DNA of 64,000 nucleotides from Rhodotorula mucilaginosa (taxonomy: Eukaryota > Basidiomycota > Microbotryomycetes > Sporidiobolales > Sporidiobolaceae): NCBI GenBank assembly GCA_034406715.1, contig CP137868.1, forward strand, positions 930,001 to 994,000, given 5' to 3'. The notes under the pieces are model-generated. The model had not been told where the DNA came from. It saw only the letters and a list, made by a program, of their open reading frames with translations, and made no database searches. The position numbers were made by a program, and so were the translations under genes. Shown here one piece after another: positions 1 to 9,522 of the stretch (the first letter of the stretch is position 1; every line of letters begins with the position of its first letter).

Positions 1-199
1 GGTGCCCGACGAGGGGGACCGCTCGCGGCGGCGGCGGCGGCCGCGTTTGCGTCTGCTTGTCCGAGACCGACACGGCTGCGGGTGCCGGCGCAGGCGAACA
101 TCCGCCGTGGCAGCTGGTCTGGACGGGGTCCGCGCCGGGCTGGATGTTGAAAAGCGGGCAGCCGCCGGCGGTGAACGGGCACGGGAGGATCTCGGACAT
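1..199 (-). CDS. 5' fragment of an unknown protein (window edge)
   Basis: An ATG at 199 on the minus strand opens a frame that runs without a stop to the window edge, giving about 66 residues. The start reads MSEILPCPFTAGGCPLFN and is followed by a second Cys pair (SCHGGC) and then a Pro/Ala-rich stretch. The four closely spaced cysteines could bind a metal, but I do not recognise a family. The stretch is intact at its 5' end and cut by the window at its 3' end. TRM2 ends 757 bp upstream on the same strand, so the promoter would lie in 200-955. Coding status is inferred only from the open frame, a sensible N-terminus and the direction of the neighbours. Confidence 0.45.
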   Translation of the reverse strand, partial: MSEILPCPFTAGGCPLFNIQPGADPVQTSCHGGCSPAPAPAAVSVSDKQTQTRPPPPPRAVPLVGH

Positions 200-955
200 G
201 GGAGGCGGAGCGAGGACGAGAGAGTGAACAACGTGGACAACGCTCTCCGAGCGGGTTCGCAAAATCACTTGGTGAACAGAGGCAAAGGAGAGCCTCAGCG
301 ATGGGAGATTCAACGACGGACGGCAACTTGAAAACCCCCGTCGAAAACTTTCCGAGGATGATGCGGTAACTTGGAGCCCGACGAGCTTTACTATTCAAGG
401 AATTGTAGCCTGCGTCCTTTCACACTCCTTGGAGCTAGGCCTTCAGAGTCCGTCTCGGCCCGAACGTTCGCTAGCCCGAACGGGACGCCATCGGGTCTGC
501 GAAGGTCCAAGAAGTCGTTGTCTCATCAGCTATCGGATGATCTCGGGGTCGCCCACCTCTGCCCAACCCTATGCGTCTCTAACTTAGTGCATCGCAGCAA
601 AGAGTACTTGGCCCAACGCTGACATCGACGTGACGAGATCTCTGCATCGCACACCTCGCTAGACCCGTTCCAGCGCAGCGCAACATCCCGCGACCGCGGA
701 AACTCCATCAAAGTTCCGAGTTGCTGGCCACTTGCAATTGGATCCAGAATTATATGCTCCGTATGGTGCAGCCCGCACGCATCAGCAAGGGACTGTAGCT
801 AGTGGGCTCCATGAAAAGCTCATTCGCGCGGTATCGCATAAGGGCCCTGCAGGGCAGCATGCATGTGGACTTGGAATCGTAATCTTCCGCGACAATCACG
901 CAGCGCGGCCGCCCGGCCATTCATCCTACAGACCATATGGGAACTCCCGGTCGGT
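200..955. other. intergenic region, no gene seen
   Basis: This stretch lies between the start of the edge gene and the stop of TRM2. It should hold the TRM2 3' UTR and the edge gene's promoter. I see no RNA gene, no repeat and no convincing coding frame. Confidence 0.5.
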
Positions 956-3552
956 TCAGACCTCCCGCCGCAGGATCGCAACGCCTTCAGCATGGTGAGT
1001 CTGCGCGAACAAGTCGGCCGCGCGCGCGCTCTCGATCCGGAACGGCTTTCTCCGACCAGTCGGGTCGGACGTTGCCGCCTCGGCAGAACGCGCAACGAGC
1101 CACCCAATGTCCCGGGCTTGCGTGCGGACGTTGCACGAGACGTAGATGACCGTAGCCGGATTGAAGGCGAGCAGCTGATAACGCCGGAAGATTCAGGTGG
1201 GGAGAGGAGGGCTCCAGGTCAGTTTTTGCCTCCAATGTGCAGAGCGCAGTTTTCGAGCCAGAGTGTGCAAACTCACCTGGGAAAGGAAGAGGTCGTCGCA
1301 ACCTTTTCGCGGGGGGTCAATAATGATAGTCGTTTGATCAGCCGGAAAGGTGATGTCCTGCCAAGGGCGCAAGAAGGGGAGAACATGAATTGGATCAGCA
1401 ACGACCCTTCGGAACTCGTCCATCGCAGACAAGCTGGCCCAGCTGGTTACTATAGACCGCCACAGAGAGGGATATCTGCGATGTCCGCCGCTAGCTCGAG
1501 GGGAATCCAAAAAGCTGAATAGAACGACAAGGACGAACCTTGAAAATCTCCTCCGCTTTGCCGTCTCGGAACCCGACCTCGCCACGTCCGTCTCCACGGT
1601 TGAAATCGGCGTTCCGTTTCGCCCACTTGATACTCGCCTTGTCAATCTCGACGCCCTCGATGCGGTCAAACATGTCGGCGAGCGAGATGGCAAACAGGCC
1701 GCTGCCGGTGTAGGCGTCGACGAGGTAGCGCTTCCCTTGGTCGCCCTCTCGACGCGGACCGACCGCCTCCTTGACGTAATCGAGCAACGACGGCAGGATA
1801 GAGTTGTTGTTTTGGAAGAAGGACCCGGCTTGCTGCTCAAACTCGTTGTCTCCGACCTGCTCGCGGACCGTCGCGTGGTGATCCGTGATGCAGACGTGCG
1901 GCTCGGTCGACGGGACGTACGGCGACGCCTTGGCTACGACGTCAGCCGGTCGTGGGGGCAAAGAGTCTCGCAAGAGGATCGTAGCGCCGCGCTTGTACGC
2001 GGAGATGTTGCTGCAGCAGGGTGGCAGCGCGGATCAGGATTGCTTGTCTGCGGTGGCCAGCCGAAATCGCATAGAGGACGTACCTCTTGACCTTCTCGCG
2101 CTCCCCTGTCAATGCATCGTTGATGACCTTGGTCGCAATCACACACTCCTCGATGTCGACGATCCGTTTCCGCCCCTTTTGCTCGAACCCGATCGTGACC
2201 TCCCACTCCTTTTTCGGCTCGTCCTCCATGGGCGCCGCCGCGGTCGCATCCTCCGCCTGCTTGCCCTTCTTCTTCTTCTTGTTGTTGCGCCCGTTACCAG
2301 TCGGAGGGGTTTGGAAATGCGGCGTCAATTTCGTGCGGTAGGCGTACTGCAAGGGCGAGGCGAGAGTCGGTCCAATCTCGGGGATCAAGCTCGGCTCGAG
2401 TCCGGAAAAATTGGCGAAGGCGCGGCGGACAACGTCTCGCTTCATCTCGAGTTGTTCCTCGTAAGCGAGGGGTTGATACTGCAGACATGCCGCGAGAAAA
2501 GCCGTCAGTCTCGAGTTTTCTCAGCTGGTGGCGCAGCCGTCAAGCAGCGAGCGTGGGAGGGACATACCTGACATCCGCTACACTCGCCAAAGTACTGGCA
2601 CTGGACCCGGTTCCCGTACTTGGCTCGCACCTCTGCGAGTTTCTTTGCCGTCTTTTCGTCGAGGACCCGTCCCGGCAGTTCCTGCACTTCCGCCTTTCTC
2701 CGTTCGCTCGGCTCGAGGATCTCGAGCAAGTCTCCGTGCGACATGTAGTAGTCGGGTTCGTGTCGGTGCAGGTGGATGCGGACGAGTTCTCCGGGAAGCG
2801 CAAAGGGGATGCTGACCAGTCGAGTCGGTTGGTCCGAACCGCTCGGGGTCAGGATGGCGAGACCGTCGCCTGCGGGGTAGGTAGACATGCTGTATCAGCT
2901 GACCGGCACGGAGCACCCGTATGAGGAGGGCCGAGGAGATTCGACGGCCTCGTCGGAACGAGAAGATGCCGTGAGGAGCGGACACGAACAGAAAAAACGC
3001 ACCATGGTCATTCGACCCGGCGACGCGGACCTCTACGTCTTTCCCTTCCGGTCCTTTTCCCCATTCGAGTTCCGCCTCCTTGGTCCAATCGCGCCCTTCT
3101 TCCTCCTGCAACCGCTGCAGTTCCTTGACCCTCTCAGCTCCAAGCAGTTCAATCACGTCAAACGCGCCGGCTTCCTCGACGCCGCCCGGTTTCGGCGCCT
3201 TGCCCTTGCGCTGACGAGGTTTCCGAGGGGCAGCCTTGCCGGTGGCGACTGCGGCTGCTGCTGCGGAAGAAGAGGAAGAGGCAGCTGGCGGCTTTGACGC
3301 GTCGACGACGGTGCGCGACGAAATTTCGGAAGCAGCTGCAGTCGCTGCGTCGGCGGCGGCGGGCTCTACAGGCGCTTCGACGAGGTTGGGCGGGACCGAA
3401 ACCGGCTCCTCGACCGTCAATTTGACCTTCTTGGCAGCCGGGTCATTCGAGCTGCTCGTGACCGCGGTCGGGAGAGAAGGAGGCGGTGGAGGAGAGGTCG
3501 ACAGCGCGCGCTTCGGAGCGCTGGCGCTGCTGGTCGGGACAGGTGCAGACAT
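956..3552 (-). CDS. TRM2: tRNA (uracil-5-)-methyltransferase TRM2/RumA family
   Basis: Exons on the minus strand: 3552-3003, 2869-2568, 2478-2084, 2010-1539, 1357-1277, 1174-956; spliced length 672 residues. The enzyme makes m5U54 in the tRNA T loop from S-adenosylmethionine. The first ~130 residues are Ala/Pro/Ser/Lys-rich. A TRAM-like segment (VEVRVAGSNDHGDGLAIL) spans the first intron. A RumA-type iron-sulfur motif follows (CQYFGECSGCQ, Cys-x5-Cys-x2-Cys) with a fourth Cys in IEECVIAT. The C-terminal methyltransferase domain has the SAM motif DAYTGSGLF, the conserved IDPPRKGCD and the catalytic Cys in VSCNVRTQARD. Start MSAPVPT was chosen at 3552; an in-frame ATG at 3612 adds 20 residues resembling a mitochondrial presequence (MLCRGIRTFCSVRVPLLALN). 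Fungal Trm2 is the family member expected here; bacterial RumA modifies rRNA instead. Family assignment is very secure, the start is not. Confidence 0.93.
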
Positions 3553-3916
3553 GTTGAGTGCGAGCAGTGGTACGCGGACTGAACAGAAGGTCCGGATCCC
3601 GCGACAGAGCATGCGCCTGCAGGAAAGAAGAGTTATTGTTTGATCGCAAGCTCGACGATGGGCTCTTCTCGTCCAATCGTTCGTCTTCCAATTCACAAAG
3701 GGATTCATGCAGAGCGAGTACAGAGAACTTTCGCGATCCGAGAGTCCGCGTAATGATCCGGAAAAAGAATGGGTGCGGCGCGGTTTCGACGAGAAAGGGA
3801 GGGAAGAGGAAGTATGGGACAACGTGCAAGACTACAGCCTCGCTCCCGGCGACGCAACCGCCCGCAGGACACCCGAGATACAAGCCGCACAGTAAGGAGA
3901 CAATACAGCGAGTACC
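3553..3916. other. TRM2 upstream region / RPL42 3' flank
   Basis: The gap between the TRM2 start and the RPL42 stop should contain the TRM2 promoter and the RPL42 terminator region. It includes the alternative in-frame TRM2 ATG at 3612. No other feature was recognised. Confidence 0.5.
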
Positions 3917-4426
3917 TTAGAAGGTAAGACTACCGGGTCGCAAGAGGGATGGATCGGACGCCAGTTCCCAGAGTCAGCAAGCCGAGTTCTGCGAGGACGA
4001 GGCACCACGAGAGAGAGGGAAGGGACGAACGCCTGGCCCTTCTGCTTCTTGTCACCACCAAGCTCGAAGTGCTTGCAGCGCTTGAGAGCCATCTGCATCT
4101 TGTACTTGCAGACGGTGCACTCGAGCCGGAGGACGACCTTCTTGGTCGTCTTGGCCTTCTTGTGGAAGACGGGCTTGGTCTGACCACCGTATCCTGTTTA
4201 CACACACCGCCCTTTTCAGTCAGCCGCGCCGCACCCTCCCGTCCTGTCATGTGACCCCAATCGGTCGTCGGGGCAACGCACCGGACTGCTTCCTGTCGTA
4301 ACGACGCTTTCCCTGAGCGAAAAGCGAGGCCTTGCCCGTCTTGTACTGGGTGACCTTGTGGGGAGTGTGCTTGCGGCACTGCTTTCCCTTGCAGTACGTG
4401 CGGCGGGTCTTGGGGACGTTGACCAT
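3917..4426 (-). CDS. RPL42: 60S ribosomal protein eL42 (L36a/L44)
   Basis: Exons 4426-4282, 4193-4031 and 3929-3917 encode 106 residues, exactly the usual length for fungal eL42. The protein starts [20 protein letters not shown], contains [19 protein letters not shown] and ends with [19 protein letters not shown]. Four cysteines in two pairs (positions 12/17 and the later ECTVC/KRC region) match the zinc-ribbon of the family. It sits at the E site of the large subunit. Residue 56 is proline, the state found in cycloheximide-sensitive yeasts. The last exon is only 13 nt and codes the final residues. An acceptor AG abuts the ATG directly, implying a 5' UTR intron. Confidence 0.97.
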
Positions 4427-4535
4427 CTGAGGCGGGGACAAGCGGAGGTCAGTCTGGGCTCGCTCGAGGAGAGGCGCTGTCGGTGTTATGGAGAGGTTTG
4501 GCGCTGAGGGTGACAGTGATTGCATCGACACGCAC
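4427..4535 (-). other. RPL42: 5' UTR intron of RPL42
   Basis: On the minus strand a GTGCGT donor begins at 4535 and a CTCAG acceptor ends at 4427, immediately before the start codon. A CTGAC branch-like sequence lies about 25 bases before the acceptor. Leader introns are common in ribosomal protein genes. Inferred, since no transcript is available. Confidence 0.6.
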
Positions 4536-5340
4536 CTTGACCGAGTCCTGCAAGAGTAAGACGAAGCGAATTGCGAAATGGGGGTCAGCTTGCAGTTCCG
4601 AGCGGGCGCATCAGGCTGTCATGGAGTTGCTCCTGAGCCGTCCTTTTGTCGAGTTCTCGGTCGAGCCCATCCACGACCGAGGAGGCGACGAACTGCCGGC
4701 CTCGTGGAAAGGCGCGCATTCGGTGACGAGCGTGGCCCGCCTGCCCCGTCCGCCCGCAGAGTTGACTGTAGCCAGCCCTCGGATCTGCCGTGCCCTCCCG
4801 AGACCAGCATGCGCCTGTGCCGTCGCCGCGCCTGCACCCCCTTGCGAGAGTTCCCTCGCGTGCCCGTTCGTCCTCGCCGTCGTCTCCCACTTCCTTCCCT
4901 CGCGCCCAGCCTGCGCTCGAGCACTCGTTCCCACTCTAATGCACGCCTGTCCATATGCATAGTACGCCATCGACTCGCCACGCGGTGTTGTTGGCTCGGG
5001 TGACGGGCGGAGGGGTCGACCGAGAGAGAAAAAAGGGGGCGAGCTGAGTCGAGTTGGCTCGAACTGACGAGGCGTCGCAGGGCGGGTGCGGCGAGGGTGG
5101 GTCGAGTACTGGGCGTACGAGGCTCTAGTAGACTGCGCGCTAGACTAACCTGAAGTGCACCGGGGGAGAACCAGAGGAAACAACCGCGTCGAGCGTCTCG
5201 CCGCCATGCTCAACCGCGCCGTCCTTCAATTCATTACTCCGCTGTAATCCAACTATTTGTATTCCCCATTACCAGTCAGCTCCAGTTCCTCCGCCGCCTC
5301 GCGAGCCCCACACTCACCTCTACAGCTGTAGGACACTGCG
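4536..5340. other. divergent promoter region, RPL42 / uncharacterised gene
   Basis: About 800 bp lie between the RPL42 leader and the start at 5341. Several short open frames occur on both strands but none resembles a protein family or has a credible structure. The region should carry the promoters of both diverging genes. No tRNA or repeat seen. Confidence 0.5.
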
Positions 5341-6349
5341 ATGGGCGGCTTTGTCTCGACTGCTGCTCAAGTAGCCGCCGGCGCCCTGCTGCCTTCGCTC
5401 GCTGCCCTCCGCGCTCACCACAACGCTGCTCTCGATAACGACGCACCCGGCTCGCGCCGTCCTTCCCCCGCCGGGGCAGCTGCACCCTCTTACACCGACG
5501 TGCTCGACGTGCTCGAGATCCTCCAACAGCTACACTTGCCAGTCGAACTCGCGATCGAAATCCTCGATGCAGCGTTCGTTGCCCCCTTTTCTCCTCCCCT
5601 CTTGGGAAACTGGGCCCCTGAGAAAACAACGCTACCATCTATGTGCACAGGGAATACTATCCTGCCGTCACTGCTCAATGGACCGGCAACAAAGTCGCGT
5701 CCGCCGGACCGCGCGGCGACCTCGCGAGAGCCACCGTCTTGGTCACCCCGCCACTACCCAACATCTACGCCGCACCCGAACACTATGTCAAGCGCGTCTC
5801 GGTCTGGACAGACTCGCGAGATCAGGGTGAGGCTCCCTCCCTCCTTTCCGCTTCCCCCCGCGAAAGGGACGACGCTGAAAGAATGCGCGACGTACCCGAA
5901 CAGGCTTCTCCTCGTTTGTCGAGTTTCGCGGAACCCGAAAGGGCTCCTCCTCATGGTTCAACCTCGTGCTCTTACGGCCGAACACCGACCGCTCGGAGCC
6001 AACCGGCGGCCAAAGCGCAGAGGCGGCTGCACCGGCGAGTCCGGATTCACAACAAGAGGCGCTCCAACCCGTCGCTACCTTCCGCCTGCACTGCAACGTC
6101 CATGCGTCTCACATCTTCTCGCAGTACATCTCAACTCTACCGCGACCACCCCGGCCCACACCCTCACCAGACGACCACGGCGGCGAAACCGATCCCGACC
6201 ACCGAGACGACGACGAGGACGACGGCACAGCCTTTCTCGCCCAACTCCGGCCGGGGGATCGCCTCGCTGTCGTCGCGTGCGCGCAGTATCCCATGTGGGT
6301 CAACGCGGTCCGCGGTTGCGCCATCAAGGTCGAGATGAAAGTCATCTGA
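5341..6349 (+). CDS. uncharacterised fungal protein
   Basis: Exons 5341-5573, 5651-5826 and 5904-6349 join in frame to 284 residues. Donors are GTTCGT and GTGAGG, and both acceptors are CAG. The N-terminal third is helical and includes a segment (LPVELAIEILDAA) that looks like a short F-box-like helix pair. The middle has VKRVSVWTDSRDQGFSSF and a Ser/Trp-rich strand (KGSSSWFNLVLLRP). The C-terminal part has FLAQLRPGDRLAVVACAQYP, followed by WVNAVRGCAIKVEM. The pattern of a charged turn, PGD, then P-x-W-x-N-x-V near the C-terminus recalls a family of unannotated fungal proteins of unknown function. No signal peptide or membrane segment is evident. It diverges from RPL42 and converges on GPC1, 234 bp apart. 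Confidence 0.75.
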
Positions 6350-6582
6350 AACGCTTCCCGTCCAAGTTGGCCAATAAGTACGTAACTGTAGCACTCTTAC
6401 TAGGCCCATTCGAACGTCCCCTGTTGTCGTTTCCACTTCTCTATGTACAACGTTCTCGCTTCATCAGACCTCGTCAAGGGAGAACGTCTGCTACGAGAGA
6501 GGGAGGGAGTTCCGTGTCTTTCATGGCAGTGACTTTGCGATATGATACGAGGACGCCTACACAGATATCAAGGAAGCCCCCA

Positions 6583-9068
6583 TCACGCATCCTTCTTGCT
6601 TTCGATCCCGTTCGGTGCCGTTGCCGCTGCTGCTGGCTCTTTCCCCTGCTCCTCCTCCCGTCCAGTTGACAACACCGCCGCCTCGGCTTCTCCCACGGGG
6701 TCACGTTCGCTCTCCCCGATCTCGGCCATCGAGTCGACCGCCGCGGTCCCTGCTGCTGATGCTGCGTCCGAAGATGTACCAGCTCCGGCCTGGTCAAGCG
6801 GGTCCGGAACTGGCGCCAACGCCGCCGCGGGGGTCTGCGCCGGTGGGTTGGTCATGTACCGGTTCAGGAGGGCTTGTTGGGCGTCAAATTCCTTTCGGAG
6901 GGCGATGAGTTCCTATACAGGGTTCTTCCATCAGCTTGGCTGGACGTATTCTATGGTGAGCTGTGCCTTGATCGCTCACCTTTTGGAAACGACGCGCAAA
7001 CACTTCCACTGTGAGGCAGGCATCAGGGGATCAGATCGCAAGAGGAGAAGTAACGTCGGCCCGCGGCCAGGACTCACTGTAGAAGGAGGCGCCGTTCCAG
7101 GCCGAGATGGCAAAGAGAGCGATGAGGTAGGCGGAACACCAGAATTTGGAGTCGTACAGGACAAAGACGGGGATCAACAGGGTCACGAAAGTGTAGATCG
7201 CTTGTCCGCCCTGTTCGCCGTCAACACAACGGAGGAGCAGGAGGCAGGAGCGCGTCAGTTTGCGAAGCGAAGACTCTTGCTCTGGACCGCAAATTCGCGA
7301 CGCACGATAAAGGCAGGTTCGCGCAGTTGCGGCGGCAACGAAGCGGCAATCTTGCCAATCAGGCGCTTCTTGTCGTTGATCATGTAGGTGAAACTCGTCG
7401 CGCGGCCCTCCTTGATCTTCTCGGCGCGCATTTGGAGGACAAAGTGGAAGTACATGAGTTGCCAGAACGTATCTGCGGGGCGTTATCCAGGGCATGTTCA
7501 GCGCTGATTGCATGCGGGGGGCCTTGACGAGAGACAGGGGCCACTCACAAGTCGCCATACAGATCGCCATCGTGCGCCAAGGGCGGAGGTGCGGGAGTTC
7601 TTTCAGGGCCGGGTACCGCTTGAACGCGAGTTCTTGCGGATAAAAGTGACTTTACGAGGGCAGCGAAAGCACGCTCAGTGAACGGGTCGCATCGGAAAAT
7701 CAAGACGAACAACGTACCGGATGGTCATAAAGACGAAAGGCGGGAAGATGTGAATGGCGAGCGAGATGACCTTGTCGAGCGAATGGAAGACGAGCGAGTT
7801 GCGCCACGTCGCGATCGCACTGCCGAGCAGACGACTTGGGTTAGCACATTTGCGCAAGGGGATAGGGCAGAGAGTCTGCTGCTCACGTTCCGAGGCTGCC
7901 CAGCGTCAAGCCGTAGCACGCCTCGAAGAGGATGGTGCTGCTCGGGAAGACGTAGAGCTGCGAGGAGAAATGTGTCGCCAATTAGTCCAGCAGTTCTACT
8001 GTTTGTAGATCGCAAAGAAGCGCACGTAGAGGAGACTGAGCAGGTTGACGAAGTAGCAAAGGTCGAAGAGGAAACTGCGCACGCAAACTCTCGATGAGCA
8101 CAATGCGAGGAGAACAGTGACAGCGTGGAACTCACTAGTGGTAGGCCTTTTTCTTATACGTGTAGACTCGGAACGGCAAATAGAACAGCATCTGGATGCC
8201 GTACCAATCGGGCACCCAGGTCGGGCGGAAGCCGAGCAGGAGGGCCGAGATGAGGACGTTCATGACGCCGCAAAGGAAGGAGATCTAGACGGGATGGCAC
8301 TCGCGAGGTAAGCACGCCGTTGCCGAACGCGATGCGTGACTTTCCGCGGGTGTTGCTCACCTTGTCGCGAAGGCGGACAGTTTTCCTGGAGAAAGTGACG
8401 CGAGATATTAGCCCGTCTGTCCCTCAGCATAATCACAGGCTGTGAACGACTCACTCCTCTTCCCACTTGATGACCACCTTGGCGATGCTGTCCCTCATCC
8501 TGGCGCGCACCTCGCGGTACTTTCGCTCGAGCCTCTCCTTGTCGCGGGCGCTCAGGACCCGCTTCTCCTTGCGCCGATCTCCCCCCATGGTGCCATCATC
8601 GGTACTCTTTGCGTCTCGAGGGAAGCCGACCGACTCTCCGAGGTCGAACGCGGGCACGCTCGGCAACTGAACCTTGAACGTCTCGCGCCCCTTTTGTTTC
8701 GCCTGGTCGACGAGTCGGTCGGCTTTTTCGCGCCAAGTGACGCTCTTGCGCCTGAGTGGGCGGGTCAAGAGTTCGAGATGCGCATCGAGGACGTTGAGGA
8801 AGTCGAGGAGCGAGAGGCCGGACAAGAGGTCCTCGTCCGAGAGGTCAAACTGCGGAGACCCGGTCCCCGTACTGCTGCTGCTGCCGTACGTGCTCGAGTT
8901 GGTTCTGGAAAAGACTGGCCTGAACGGCGGCGTGATTGGCTCGAGTGCGGGCGATTCAGGATACGAAGAAGACGGCGCAAAGTCGGGACTGTCGACGACT
9001 CCTCCAGCAGCAGCACCACGACGTCGGAGCCCGTCTATGGGGGTCATAGCTTCGACCGGGCTGTCCAT
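6583..9068 (-). CDS. GPC1: glycerophosphocholine acyltransferase Gpc1
   Basis: Eleven exons (9068-8455, 8385-8361, 8284-8136, 8074-8026, 7957-7887, 7819-7718, 7649-7549, 7472-7306, 7210-7078, 7008-6980, 6912-6583) encode 589 residues. Gpc1 acylates glycero-3-phosphocholine with acyl-CoA to lyso-PC, feeding PC deacylation/reacylation. A cytosolic Ser/Arg/Lys-rich N-terminus of ~200 residues precedes a multi-span core of roughly eight hydrophobic segments. Family landmarks are the aromatic run YTYKKKAYHYFLFDLCYFVN, LYVFPSSTILFEACYG, and WRNSLVFHSLDKVISLAIH. A hydrophilic C-terminal tail rich in Ala/Glu follows RYMTNPPAQ. Exon 4 ends at a GTGCGC donor (8025), which restores LLYLYVFPSS; reading past it would leave the later frame unmatched. 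Exons of 25 and 29 nt are unusually small. I recognise the family from the motif order; localisation to the ER is expected. Confidence 0.92.
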
Positions 9069-9522
9069 CGCGAGTATATCGTGTTAGTCTGGCGCGGTTC
9101 GGATGGTCGAGGGAGGTCTACGCGGTTTGGACGCGTGCACGTGTGGTCGGGTTGCGATCAGGCGATGATGTCAGACTAGAGGTCCAAGTGTAGAGTGCGT
9201 TGGGTGTCGCAGGCACAGCAGCAGTTTCAACTTGCGTCTTCTGAGCCTTTGTACGTAGTCACGCCCAGATAGCTTGAGCGGCAGGACTCGAGGTGGGCCT
9301 TTCTCCTTCTCCTCGATCAAAGTTCTCTTTCGCAAGCTGCGAATAACGAAACGACTTTTTCTTTCGCTCGCAATGGAGCAGGGAGGCACTGAATGTCACT
9401 GAATGATTGCATACACACCGTGTAGGACGAACAACCCGAAAAGAGATCACGAGGGAAGAACCCCGGGAAGAGATCACACCGTCTCCTTCCCGCCACCCGC
9501 AGAAGCGACCACACGCGAGGCT
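9069..9522. other. GPC1 upstream region / acyl-CoA dehydrogenase 3' flank
   Basis: The stretch lies between two genes on the minus strand. It should carry the GPC1 promoter and the terminator of the neighbouring gene. No other feature seen. Confidence 0.5.

Noticed and set aside
8442-9179. 245-codon plus-strand frame opposite GPC1
   Set aside because: Reverse of the low-complexity GPC1 N-terminus; no family match.
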